DNA of 64,000 nucleotides from an uncultured Prevotella sp. (GTDB lineage: Bacteria; Bacteroidota; Bacteroidia; Bacteroidales; Bacteroidaceae). Position numbers and translations under genes: made by a program. This document shows positions 33,821-42,190 of this stretch, in pieces. The DNA lies in NCBI GenBank assembly GCA_938028745.1, contig CALIZL010000036.1, positions 1 through 64,000 on the forward strand. Direction: 5' to 3'. The notes under the pieces are model-generated. The model saw only the letters and a program-made list of their open reading frames with translations. It had not been told where the DNA came from and ran no database searches. The stretch's first letter is position 1, and each line of letters starts with the position of its first letter.

Positions 33821-34621
33821 ATGAAACGAATACTCATCGTTTGGGCCGTTGCACTTGTGGCGTTTGCTGCTTGCACGAACAAGTCTGCTACTTCGGCCAA
33901 GATTGAAGGGCTGGATTTCGACAGCATTGTGGTGGATACCACTGCGGCGTTGACTGATTTGAAACTAACGCCGCTATGCCGAATAAGCCTTAACTTGCAG
34001 TACGCCAAAGGCAATAACGCCGACAAAATAAACAACGTACTGCTGCATGCTGGCATCTTGATGCCCGATTATCTGGGACTTACCAACCAAAAGCTTAGCA
34101 TGAAACAGGCGGTTGACTCGTTTGTGACACGTATGTTGAACGACTATTTACACGATTATGCAGCACTTTATCGGCAAGATAGGGAGAACGGCAGCTCCTA
34201 TAATTATGAATATAAGGTGAAAACCTACACGCGAAACGGTGCTGAGAACATTGTTGTTTACACGGCCAAGATATATACTTACGGCGGTGGAGCGCATGGA
34301 ATCAATCAAACGTTGGTGCGAAACATCGACGTTACCACAGGGAAAGTGCTGGAACTGCAAGATGTTTTTGTGCCTGGCTACGAGCCTACACTGAAAGAAC
34401 TGTTGCTAAAAAAGGTGGGCGAACGCTTTAACGCCGATGGATTGGACGAGCTTAATAAGAAGGATGTATTTGCCGATGGGCATGTATATGTGCCAGATAA
34501 CTTTGCCATCGACGACGATAGTTTCACCTTTATATATTGTGAAGACGAGATAGCACCGCACGCTGTGGGCGAAATAAGTGTTACGTTAAGTCGTAGCGAA
34601 TTGAGCAGAATATTGAAGTAA
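33821..34621 (+). CDS. DUF3298/DUF4163-type lipoprotein (RsiV/PdaC-like)
   Basis: 266 residues from MKRILIVWAVALVAFAACTN, a lipoprotein signal with the lipid Cys in FAAC. Residues about 45-150 resemble the DUF4163 N-terminal part; the C-terminal DUF3298 part contains VYTAKIYTYGGGAHGINQTLVRNIDVTTGK and FTFIYCEDEIAPHAVGE, a hallmark pair of the family. Known relatives include the lysozyme-binding anti-sigma factor RsiV and peptidoglycan deacetylase accessory domains. Here it is a free lipoprotein, probably facing the periplasm. It ends directly before rsmG, likely cotranscribed. Confidence 0.83.
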   Translation: MKRILIVWAVALVAFAACTNKSATSAKIEGLDFDSIVVDTTAALTDLKLTPLCRISLNLQYAKGNNADKINNVLLHAGILMPDYLGLTNQKLSMKQAVDSFVTRMLNDYLHDYAALYRQDRENGSSYNYEYKVKTYTRNGAENIVVYTAKIYTYGGGAHGINQTLVRNIDVTTGKVLELQDVFVPGYEPTLKELLLKKVGERFNADGLDELNKKDVFADGHVYVPDNFAIDDDSFTFIYCEDEIAPHAVGEISVTLSRSELSRILK

Positions 34622-34720
34622 GTGGCGGATGAACTTGCACAGCGGCAGAAATGGCCTGATAATGTGAGTTCCGCAACAGACGCAACGAGGCATGAAACCT
34701 CGTACAGAAGAGCAAAGACA

Positions 34721-35341
34721 ATGGACGAGATACGTAAATATTTTACCGAACTAACCGGCACGCAGTTTGAACAGCTAACGCAACTGGGCGAATTATACCG
34801 CACATGGAACGAACGAATAAACGTGGTTTCGCGAAAAGACATCGACAACTTGTATCTGCACCACGTACTTCACTCGCTGGCCATCGCCAAATATGTGCAG
34901 TTTAAGGCTGGCACACGCGTGCTAGACTTTGGTACGGGGGGCGGTTTCCCCGGCATTCCGTTGGCTATCGTGTTTCCCGAATGCCGTTTCAAGCTGATTG
35001 ATCGCACGGCGAAGAAGATACGCGTAACGCAAGAAATTGCCACAGCCATTGGCTTAACCAATGCCACTGCCGAGCAAAAGGCAGGCGAAGAAGAGCGAGG
35101 CGAGTACGATTTTGTGGTGAGCCGAGCCGTGATGCCCTTGCCCGACTTGATGAAAATCGTGAAGAAGAACATCTCGCGCGAACAGCGCAACGCCTTGCCC
35201 AACGGTTTGATATGCCTCAAAGGGGGCAATCTTGATGCGGAAACGCGTACGGTGAAGAAGGTTGTCGATATCACACCTGTGGGTAATTGGTTCGAAAACG
35301 AGTGGTTTGAAGAGAAAAACGTGGTGTATGTACCTATGTAA
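34721..35341 (+). CDS. rsmG: 16S rRNA (guanine527-N7)-methyltransferase
   Basis: 206 residues from MDEIRKYFTELTGTQFEQL at 34721; a GTG at 34622 would add an atypical 33-residue extension and was rejected. GidB fold: WNERINVVSRKD near 29, LHHVLHSLAIAKYV, motif I VLDFGTGGGFPGIPLAIVFP near 67 and EYDFVVSRAVMPLPDL. Methylates G527 in the 530 loop; loss gives low-level streptomycin resistance in other bacteria. Follows the DUF3298 gene. Confidence 0.94.
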   Translation: MDEIRKYFTELTGTQFEQLTQLGELYRTWNERINVVSRKDIDNLYLHHVLHSLAIAKYVQFKAGTRVLDFGTGGGFPGIPLAIVFPECRFKLIDRTAKKIRVTQEIATAIGLTNATAEQKAGEEERGEYDFVVSRAVMPLPDLMKIVKKNISREQRNALPNGLICLKGGNLDAETRTVKKVVDITPVGNWFENEWFEEKNVVYVPM

Positions 35342-35444
35342 AGGGTAGTAGCCGCAAGTGACAAAAGGGTTTGGGAATGGTTGCATGCAGATAGCGCGCG
35401 ACCACGATGAACCGATAACATAAAATGCAAAACGATTTAGCACA

Positions 35445-36089
35445 ATGCTGAATATACATCATATAATGTGCAACATGTTGCAGGAAAACTGCTATGTTGT
35501 GTCTGACGAAACAAAGGAATGCGTGATAATAGATTGCGGCGCATTCTTCGAGAAAGATAAGTCGGCGCTTACGCAGTATATCGCCGACAACGAATTAAAG
35601 CCTCGTCGACTGTTGGCTACGCACGGGCATGTGGACCATAACTTGGGAAATGCCTTTGTGTTTGCCACGTATGGCTTGCGCCCTGAGGTGCACGAGGACG
35701 ACGGTGAGTTGTTGGACCATCTGCCCGAACAGGCTGCTTATCTGCTGAACATGCCGCTAGAAGAGCAGCAACCGCGCGTGGAACGATACCTTACGGAGGC
35801 CGATAGCATCGAATGGGGTAACCATCGGTTCACCATCATTCATACGCCGGGCCATACGGAGGGCAGTTGTGTGTTCTATTGCGAGTCCGAAGGTGTTGCT
35901 TTTACTGGCGATACGCTTTTTAAAGGTTCGATAGGCAGGGTGGATCTTCCTGGTGGAAGTATGTTTAAGATGATGCAAAGCATACGCCACTTGTCGCAAT
36001 TGCCCGACACAACCCGCGTGTTTTCGGGGCATGGCCCAGCAACAACAATTGGTTACGAGCTTGCGCATAATCCGTATTTGGATAGATAA
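35445..36089 (+). CDS. Metallo-beta-lactamase-fold hydrolase (glyoxalase II/YcbL-like)
   Basis: 214 residues. Metal ligands are visible in THGHVDHNLG, HTPGHTEGS and FTGDTLFKGSIGRVDLPGG, and the final His in FSGHGPATTIGYE. This arrangement fits the short glyoxalase II-like hydrolases (YcbL), which cleave thioesters such as S-lactoylglutathione or other acyl thioesters. Cytosolic. The lead-in MLNIHHIMCNMLQENCYVV is typical of the group. The actual thioester cannot be identified. Confidence 0.88.
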   Translation: MLNIHHIMCNMLQENCYVVSDETKECVIIDCGAFFEKDKSALTQYIADNELKPRRLLATHGHVDHNLGNAFVFATYGLRPEVHEDDGELLDHLPEQAAYLLNMPLEEQQPRVERYLTEADSIEWGNHRFTIIHTPGHTEGSCVFYCESEGVAFTGDTLFKGSIGRVDLPGGSMFKMMQSIRHLSQLPDTTRVFSGHGPATTIGYELAHNPYLDR

Positions 36090-36093
36090 GGGG

Positions 36094-36345
36094 GAGTAGT
36101 AAAGGTAGTAAGTAGTAAAGGTAGTAAGTAGTAAAGGTAGTAAAGGTTGTAAGTAGTAAAGGTAGTAAGTAGTAAAGGTAGTAAGTAGTAAAGGTAGTAA
36201 GTAGTAAGGGTAGTTAAACCTAGGATAACTAGGAAACCTAGGATAACTAGGAAACCTAGGATAACTAGAACACCTAGGAAAACAAGAACGCCTAGGAAAA
36301 CTTGAACGCCTAGAAGAGCTAGAAATACTTGTAAACTTACCAACT
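36094..36345 (+). repeat. 16-bp and 18-bp tandem arrays upstream of ruvC
   Basis: 36094-36214: units of 16 bp, GTAGTAAAGGTAGTAA. 36216-36330: six or seven 18-bp units AACCTAGGATAACTAGGA grading into AACGCCTAGGAAAACTTG. The arrays nearly touch the ruvC start, so the ruvC promoter must lie in or before them. Confidence 0.8.
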
Positions 36346-36358
36346 TACAAATCGATTC

Positions 36359-36931
36359 ATGTGTAAGGAAGAAGCAGAAAAGATAATAATGGGTATCGAC
36401 CCTGGTACCACGTTGATGGGCTACGGCGTTATCCGTGTGGTGGGGAAAAAGGCGCAGATGGTGGCTATGGGCGTTATCGACTTGCGCAAGATGCCCGACC
36501 CTTACTTGCGTTTGGGGCATATCTTCGAGCGCGTTTCGGGCATTATCGATGCCTATCTGCCCGACGAACTGGCTATCGAGGCTCCGTTCTTTGGTAAGAA
36601 TGTGCAATCGATGTTGAAGTTGGGACGGGCGCAGGGGGTGGCTATCGCTGCTGCCATACAACGCGACATTCCCATACACGAGTATGCGCCATTGAAAATA
36701 AAGATGGCCATAACAGGACAAGGGCAGGCCTCGAAAGAGCAGGTGGCTGGCATGTTGAAACGTATGTTGAAACTAAGCGATGACGATATGCCCAAGTTTA
36801 TGGATGCAACCGATGCCCTTGGCGCAGCCTATTGCCACTTCTTACAGATGGGCAGACCCGAAACCGATACCAAATACCGCGGTTGGAAAGACTTCGTAAG
36901 TCGCAACCAAGACCGCGTGGCAGGCAAATAA
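36359..36931 (+). CDS. ruvC: Holliday junction resolvase RuvC
   Basis: 190 residues. RNase H-like fold with the catalytic acids: Asp in [15 protein letters not shown] (near 13), Glu in [12 protein letters not shown] (near 75) and the C-terminal [12 protein letters not shown] (Asp near 148 and 151). [14 protein letters not shown] segment [15 protein letters not shown] is the conserved helix. It cuts four-way junctions with RuvAB, which are encoded elsewhere. Single gene after a repeat-filled upstream region. Confidence 0.95.
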   Translation: MCKEEAEKIIMGIDPGTTLMGYGVIRVVGKKAQMVAMGVIDLRKMPDPYLRLGHIFERVSGIIDAYLPDELAIEAPFFGKNVQSMLKLGRAQGVAIAAAIQRDIPIHEYAPLKIKMAITGQGQASKEQVAGMLKRMLKLSDDDMPKFMDATDALGAAYCHFLQMGRPETDTKYRGWKDFVSRNQDRVAGK

Positions 36932-37035
36932 TTTGAGGTTTAAAGCGATTAAGTACGTAATAAATACTCAACCCGAATACTCAAAAACTCACAAACTCAA
37001 TAAAATTAGAAGTATAAAAAATGAAAGGAACAACA

Positions 37036-37506
37036 ATGAAAAAGATTTTGATTTTGGTGCTGATGGCGTGTGCCACGGCGTTTACGGCGCAAGCACAAGA
37101 GGTGTATAAGCGCATATTGAAGGTGTCGAAACAAACGGCAGCCGATAAGAGTAAGAGCATAGACGTGCGCAAGGTGGCTACGTTTAAGGTAGACGAGCTG
37201 AACTACATGGCGATGAAGTCGAAAGAACTGATGCCCGACAGCACCGTTCGTATGCTCGATACGCAGGCTTACGCCATGCACGAGTTCATCAACTTGTTCT
37301 TCAAGCGCCTGTCTGAGGCAAAGAAAAAAACACAGAAAGAGTTGGTGATGGCTCGCTTTAAAAACGCCTCCATCAACAATAGTCGCTTTAACGACATGGA
37401 TAAAGAACTGGTGTTGAGCTATTACGACAATGGCAACTATATGACGCAGTTCTCCTTAGACACCGACTGGGTGAAGGCTTTGGCCGAAATTCGCAGTAAA
37501 AAGTAA
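37036..37506 (+). CDS. Hypothetical periplasmic protein
   Basis: 156 residues from MKKILILVLMACATAFTAQA at 37036 (signal peptidase I signal). The ATG at 37021 is an alternative that would add only five residues. The mature protein is mainly helical, rich in Lys and Met, with no Cys and no recognised motif (YKRILKVSKQTAADKSKSID to TDWVKALAEIRSKK). Probably periplasmic. No functional context from neighbours (ruvC upstream, convergent carB downstream). Confidence 0.7.
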   Translation: MKKILILVLMACATAFTAQAQEVYKRILKVSKQTAADKSKSIDVRKVATFKVDELNYMAMKSKELMPDSTVRMLDTQAYAMHEFINLFFKRLSEAKKKTQKELVMARFKNASINNSRFNDMDKELVLSYYDNGNYMTQFSLDTDWVKALAEIRSKK

Positions 37507-37656
37507 TGGCTTTTACCTTGCCTTGCCTCAATCGTACCATTTCTTTTGCGCGTGAAATAAAGGAAAGGGTGGGGTATGCGTGGGTTATTAGATTGGTTAA
37601 GGCATTTTGAAAAGCGAACGATATTGTCGCTATAGCTACACATTATATTATATAAT

Positions 37657-37689
37657 AAGGGGCTACGGATATTTCTTCCATAGCCCCTT
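37657..37689. terminator. Hairpin between convergent genes
   Basis: AAGGGGCTACGGA and TCCATAGCCCCTT pair with one mismatch; TTG-rich on the plus side and AT-rich on the minus side. Confidence 0.65.
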
Positions 37690-37738
37690 GTTTGTACAAT
37701 TCCGTTTGTTGTGGGGCAGCAAATCGTTTGTAGTTGCC

Positions 37739-37845
37739 CTACAAGCATCTTGTAGCACCTGTACAAGCATCTTGTAGCGTCAGTACAAGCGTCTTGTAGT
37801 TCCCGTACAAGCGTCTTGTAGCGTCAGTACAAAGCGTCTTGTAGC
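37739..37845. repeat. Five-unit array of the palindrome TACAAGCGTCTTGTA, 22-bp period
   Basis: Units begin at 37740, 37762, 37784, 37806 and 37828, spaced exactly 22 bp. Each is TACAAG-CRT-CTTGTA with a 7-bp spacer; the last has one inserted A. It lies 15 bp after the carB stop codon. Each unit is a dyad that could be a protein site or a short RNA hairpin. Confidence 0.85.
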
Positions 37846-37858
37846 CCTTCGGCTCCCC

Positions 37859-40800
37859 TTATTTATACTCCGACCACGCCTTAATCTCGATGTCCTCAAC
37901 GCGCATAGTGGTAAAGGCCGTGATGAATGCACTGGCCAAGCGCGTGTTGGTGATAAGCGGAATGTTGAGGTCGATGGCCGCGCGACGTATGCTGTAACCA
38001 TTGGTAAGTTCGCGTGGGGTTAGGTCTTTGGGGATATTCACCACCATATCTATCTTCTTCTCGCGCAGCACGTCGAGCACTTTGGGCTCCATTCCCTCGT
38101 CGGTAGGCCAATACACGGTGGTGTTGGCAATGCCGTTCTCGGTAAGGAAGTGCGATGTGCCGCTAGTAGCATACAGTTCGTAGCCGTTGTTCACCAGTCG
38201 TTTGGCGGCATCCAGCATCTCGGCCTTTTGTTTTCCGCCGCCCGTTGAGAGCAAAACAGTTTTCTTTGGGATGCGATGACCCACCGAAAGCATACTTGTA
38301 AGCAGGGCAGAGTTGGTGTCGTCGCCCAAACAACCCACTTCGCCCGTAGATGCCATGTCGACACCTAGCACAGGGTCGGCCTTTTGCAGGCGGTTAAACG
38401 AGAACTGCGAGGCCTTAATGCCCACATAATCGAGGTCGAAGAGGTTCTTGTTGGGTTTCTCAACTGGTAGGCCCAGCATGACGCGCGTGGCCAGATCGAT
38501 AAGGTTTAGTTTAAGAACCTTGCTCACAAAGGGGAACGAACGCGAGGCGCGCAGGTTACATTCGATAACCAACAAGTCGTTATCGCGTGCCATAAATTGG
38601 ATGTTGAATGGCCCCGATATGTGCAACTCTTTGGCTATCTGCCGGCTAACGCGCTTAATTCGGCGTACCGTTTCTATGTAAACCTTTTGCGGGGGGAACT
38701 GGATGGTGGCATCGCCAGAGTGAACACCGGCAAACTCGATGTGCTCGCTAATGGCGTAGGCCAGTATTTCGCCGTCTTTGGCCACGGCATCCATCTCTAT
38801 TTCCTTGGCATGTTCGATGAAACGACTCACCACCACGGGGTGGTCTTCGCTGACATTGGCGGCCAATTGCAAGAAACGTTCAAGCTCTTCGCGGTTTGAA
38901 CAAACGTTCATGGCCGCGCCCGACAGTACGTAAGAGGGGCGAACCAGCACGGGGAAACCTACGCGAGCGATAAATTCGTTAATCTTATCCATCGATGTTA
39001 GCGCGCTCCATTCGGGTTGGTTGATGCCGTTTCGGGTGAGCATGGACGAGAACTTGGCGCGGTCTTCGGCGTTGTCGATGTCTGATGCCGATGTTCCTAG
39101 TATGGGTACATGTTGCTCATCGAGTTTCATGGCCAGGTTGTTGGGTATCTGTCCGCCGGTAGACACAATCACGCCGTTGGGCGTTTCGAGGTCGATAACG
39201 TCCATCACGCGTTCGAATGTCAACTCGTCGAAGTACAGACGGTCGCACATGTCGTAGTCGGTAGACACCGTTTCGGGGTTATAGTTAATCATAACCGACC
39301 GATAACCCTCACGCCTAATGGTGTTGAGGGCTTGCACGCCGCACCAGTCGAACTCTACAGAAGAGCCGATACGATAGGCACCCGAACCAAGAACAACGAT
39401 GGAACGGCGGTCGTTGTCGAACCGAACATCGCTTGCCACGCCCGAATAGGTGAGGTAAAGATAGTTGGTTTGTGCAGGATATTCGGCTGCGAGCGTGTCT
39501 ATCTGCTTTACAACGGGCAGAATGCCATACGATTTTCGTAGGTTTCGCACCACCAAAGCGGCCTTGTGCATGTTGCTCATCTCCTTTTCAAGACCCACGG
39601 CACGGGCAATTTGGAAGTCGGTAAAGCCATACACCTTTGCCGTTCGCAGCAGTTCCTTGTCTAATACGTTCACGCTGGTGCATCGTTGCAGGGTCTCGTC
39701 GATGTCGATGATGTGTTTCAGCTTTTCCAAGAACCACTTGTCAATCTTGGTGAGTTCGTGTATCTGGTCGATGGTATAGCCCTTGTGCATGGCTTTCGAG
39801 ATGATGAACACACGCTTGTCGGTAGGTTCGCGCAGTGCTGCATCGATGTCGTCGATCTTCAATTCCTTGTTTTCAACAAAGCCGTGCATGCCTTGGCCAA
39901 TCATGCGCAATCCCTTTTGGATGGCCTCTTCGAAGGTGCGACCGATGGCCATTACCTCGCCAACCGACTTCATCGACGAGCCAAGTTCCTTGTCTACGCC
40001 GCGAAATTTGCTTAAGTCCCAACGTGGTATCTTGCAGACAACGTAGTCGAGGGCGGGCTCGAAGAATGCGCTGGTGGTCTTTGTTACCGAGTTTTTCAGT
40101 TCGAACAGTCCGTATCCCATGCCCAACTTGGCCGCAACGAAAGCCAGCGGATAGCCTGTGGCTTTTGATGCAAGGGCCGACGAACGGCTAAGGCGCGCGT
40201 TTACTTCGATAACGCGATAGTCTTCACTCTTGGGGTCGAAGGCGTATTGTACGTTGCATTCGCCAACGATTCCGATGTGACGGATAATCTTAATGGAGAG
40301 TGCGCGCAGCTTGTGGTATTCGCTATTGCTGAGCGTTTGCGAAGGAGCAACAACGATGCTCTCTCCCGTATGTATGCCAAGCGGGTCGAAATTCTCCATA
40401 TTGCAGACGGTGATGCAGTTGTCGTAGCGGTCGCGCACCACTTCGTATTCAATCTCTTTCCAACCTTTAAGGCTTTTCTCTACCAGCACTTGCGGCGAGA
40501 ACGAGAATGCTTTCTCGGCCAATTTGTTCAGCTCTTCCTCGTTGTCGCAAAAGCCACTACCCAGTCCGCCAAGGGCATAAGCGGCGCGCAAGATAACGGG
40601 ATAGCCAAGGCTTGCAGCGGCGCGACGTGCCTGCTCGATGTTGGCGCAGGCCTCGCTCTTGATGGTCTTGACGTTAATCTCGTTCAGTTTCTCAACAAAC
40701 AGCTCGCGGTCTTCGGTGTTCATGATGGCTTGCACGGGCGTACCCAGCACTTTAACGCCATACTTTTCGAGTACGCCGCTTTGGTAAAGCTCTACGCCGC

Positions 40801-41089
40801 AGTTAAGCGCTGTTTGTCCGCCAAAGGCCAAGAGAATACCGTCGGGGCGTTCTTTCTCGATAACCCTTTCAACGAAATAAGGCTGAACGGGCAGGAAATA
40901 TATTTGGTCGGCTACGCCTTCTGAGGTTTGCACCGTGGCGATGTTGGGATTGATAAGTACTGTTTTAACGCCCTCTTCGCGCAGGGCTTTGAGTGCTTGC
41001 GAGCCGGAGTAGTCGAACTCACCCGCTTCGCCAATCTTCAATGCGCCGGAACCCAGCAGCAATACTTTCTTTATGCTTTCGTCTTTCAT
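37859..41089 (-). CDS. carB: Carbamoyl-phosphate synthase large subunit
   Basis: 1076 residues, full length. Two homologous ATP-grasp halves: VLLLGSGALKIGEAGEFDYSG (start) and IVVLGSGAYRIGSSVEFDW (near 560), with EVNARLSRSSALASKATGYP and IECNLRASRSFPFVSKVL as the ATP-site ends. An oligomerisation domain lies between, and a C-terminal MGS-like allosteric domain starts near 940 (KKTVLLSTGGGKQKAEMLDAA). Makes carbamoyl phosphate from bicarbonate, ATP and ammonia channelled from CarA, for pyrimidines and arginine. Last gene of purF-carA-carB, 15 bp after carA. Confidence 0.97.
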   Translation of the reverse strand: MKDESIKKVLLLGSGALKIGEAGEFDYSGSQALKALREEGVKTVLINPNIATVQTSEGVADQIYFLPVQPYFVERVIEKERPDGILLAFGGQTALNCGVELYQSGVLEKYGVKVLGTPVQAIMNTEDRELFVEKLNEINVKTIKSEACANIEQARRAAASLGYPVILRAAYALGGLGSGFCDNEEELNKLAEKAFSFSPQVLVEKSLKGWKEIEYEVVRDRYDNCITVCNMENFDPLGIHTGESIVVAPSQTLSNSEYHKLRALSIKIIRHIGIVGECNVQYAFDPKSEDYRVIEVNARLSRSSALASKATGYPLAFVAAKLGMGYGLFELKNSVTKTTSAFFEPALDYVVCKIPRWDLSKFRGVDKELGSSMKSVGEVMAIGRTFEEAIQKGLRMIGQGMHGFVENKELKIDDIDAALREPTDKRVFIISKAMHKGYTIDQIHELTKIDKWFLEKLKHIIDIDETLQRCTSVNVLDKELLRTAKVYGFTDFQIARAVGLEKEMSNMHKAALVVRNLRKSYGILPVVKQIDTLAAEYPAQTNYLYLTYSGVASDVRFDNDRRSIVVLGSGAYRIGSSVEFDWCGVQALNTIRREGYRSVMINYNPETVSTDYDMCDRLYFDELTFERVMDVIDLETPNGVIVSTGGQIPNNLAMKLDEQHVPILGTSASDIDNAEDRAKFSSMLTRNGINQPEWSALTSMDKINEFIARVGFPVLVRPSYVLSGAAMNVCSNREELERFLQLAANVSEDHPVVVSRFIEHAKEIEMDAVAKDGEILAYAISEHIEFAGVHSGDATIQFPPQKVYIETVRRIKRVSRQIAKELHISGPFNIQFMARDNDLLVIECNLRASRSFPFVSKVLKLNLIDLATRVMLGLPVEKPNKNLFDLDYVGIKASQFSFNRLQKADPVLGVDMASTGEVGCLGDDTNSALLTSMLSVGHRIPKKTVLLSTGGGKQKAEMLDAAKRLVNNGYELYATSGTSHFLTENGIANTTVYWPTDEGMEPKVLDVLREKKIDMVVNIPKDLTPRELTNGYSIRRAAIDLNIPLITNTRLASAFITAFTTMRVEDIEIKAWSEYK

Positions 41090-41104
41090 TTTTATGAGGG
41101 GGGG

Positions 41105-42184
41105 TTAAAGGGTGAGTTTTTCTACGAATAGGTCGAACATAAACAGCGTGTCGACTGGTCCTGAGCAGGCCTCAGGGTGAAATTGAGACGTGAACCAAGG
41201 GTTGGTGTTATGGCGAACGCCCTCGTTGCTGCCGTCGTTCATGTTCACAAACAGCTCGCTCCAATCCTTATCAAGCGTTGAGGCGTCTACAGCATAGCCG
41301 TGGTTCTGGCTCGTAATGTAGCATTTGTCGGTGCCTACCATGCGTACGGGCTGGTTGTGCGAGCGGTGTCCGTACTTTAATTTGTAGATGTTAGCACCGC
41401 CAGCCTTGGCCATAAGTTGGTTTCCCATGCAAATTCCGCAGATGGGTTTGCGACTTTTGCTCATCTGTTGGCGCAGAATGTTAACCGCATCTTGGCACAA
41501 GTCGGGGTCGCCAGGGCCGTTTCCAAGGAAAAGTCCGTCGAATTCCATTCCTGTATAGTCGTAATTCCAAGGCACGCGCACCACTTCTAGTCCACGTTCA
41601 ATGAGGTTGCGAATGATGTTGGCCTTTACACCGCAGTCTACAAGCACAACTCGCTTTCCTGCTCCTTCGTTGTAGCGAATAATCTCTTTGCAGCTAACGC
41701 GGTCTACAAAGTTCACGCCTTCGTATTGCGCTTGGGGAATGTTTGTGGGGTCGTCGTCGAAGATTATCTGTCCCATCATTACGCCGTGTTCGCGCAGAAC
41801 CTTGGTGAGTTCGCGCGTATCGATGCCCGTTATGCCGGGAACTTGTTCGCGTTTTAGCCATTCGGCCAAGCTTTCGTTAGCGTTCCAGTGGCTGTATTGC
41901 TCGCTATAATCGCTTACAATGATGGCCGAAGCGTGTATGTGGTCGCTTTCCATGAACGTGGGCAGGCCTTCTGCACCGAAGGTGAAGGGCGGAACGCCGT
42001 AGTTGCCAACCAAAGGAAAGGTGAGTGTTACCAACTGACCAGCGTAAGAGGGGTCGGTAAGACTTTCGGGATAGCCCATCATGGCTGTGTTAAACACCAC
42101 TTCGCCTGCCACGGGTGCATCGTAACCAAACGACTTGCCGTGGAACTTGGTGCCGTCTTGCAGAACTAATGTTACATTTCTCAT
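41105..42184 (-). CDS. carA: Carbamoyl-phosphate synthase small (glutaminase) subunit
   Basis: 359 residues. The N-terminal CPSase_sm_chain domain starts MRNVTLVLQDGTKFHGKSFG. The C-terminal class I glutamine amidotransferase has the nucleophile elbow PICGICMGNQLMAKAGG (Cys near 251) and HPEACSGPVDTLFMFDLF (His and Glu of the triad near 335). GVKANIIRNLI marks the inter-domain region. Supplies ammonia to CarB. It starts 6 bp after purF. Confidence 0.97.
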   Translation of the reverse strand: MRNVTLVLQDGTKFHGKSFGYDAPVAGEVVFNTAMMGYPESLTDPSYAGQLVTLTFPLVGNYGVPPFTFGAEGLPTFMESDHIHASAIIVSDYSEQYSHWNANESLAEWLKREQVPGITGIDTRELTKVLREHGVMMGQIIFDDDPTNIPQAQYEGVNFVDRVSCKEIIRYNEGAGKRVVLVDCGVKANIIRNLIERGLEVVRVPWNYDYTGMEFDGLFLGNGPGDPDLCQDAVNILRQQMSKSRKPICGICMGNQLMAKAGGANIYKLKYGHRSHNQPVRMVGTDKCYITSQNHGYAVDASTLDKDWSELFVNMNDGSNEGVRHNTNPWFTSQFHPEACSGPVDTLFMFDLFVEKLTL

Positions 42185-42190
42185 TATATT

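Noticed and set aside
36053..36721. 222-codon minus-strand frame across the ruvC upstream repeats
   Set aside because: Translated 16/18-bp repeats plus antisense ruvC; not a protein.
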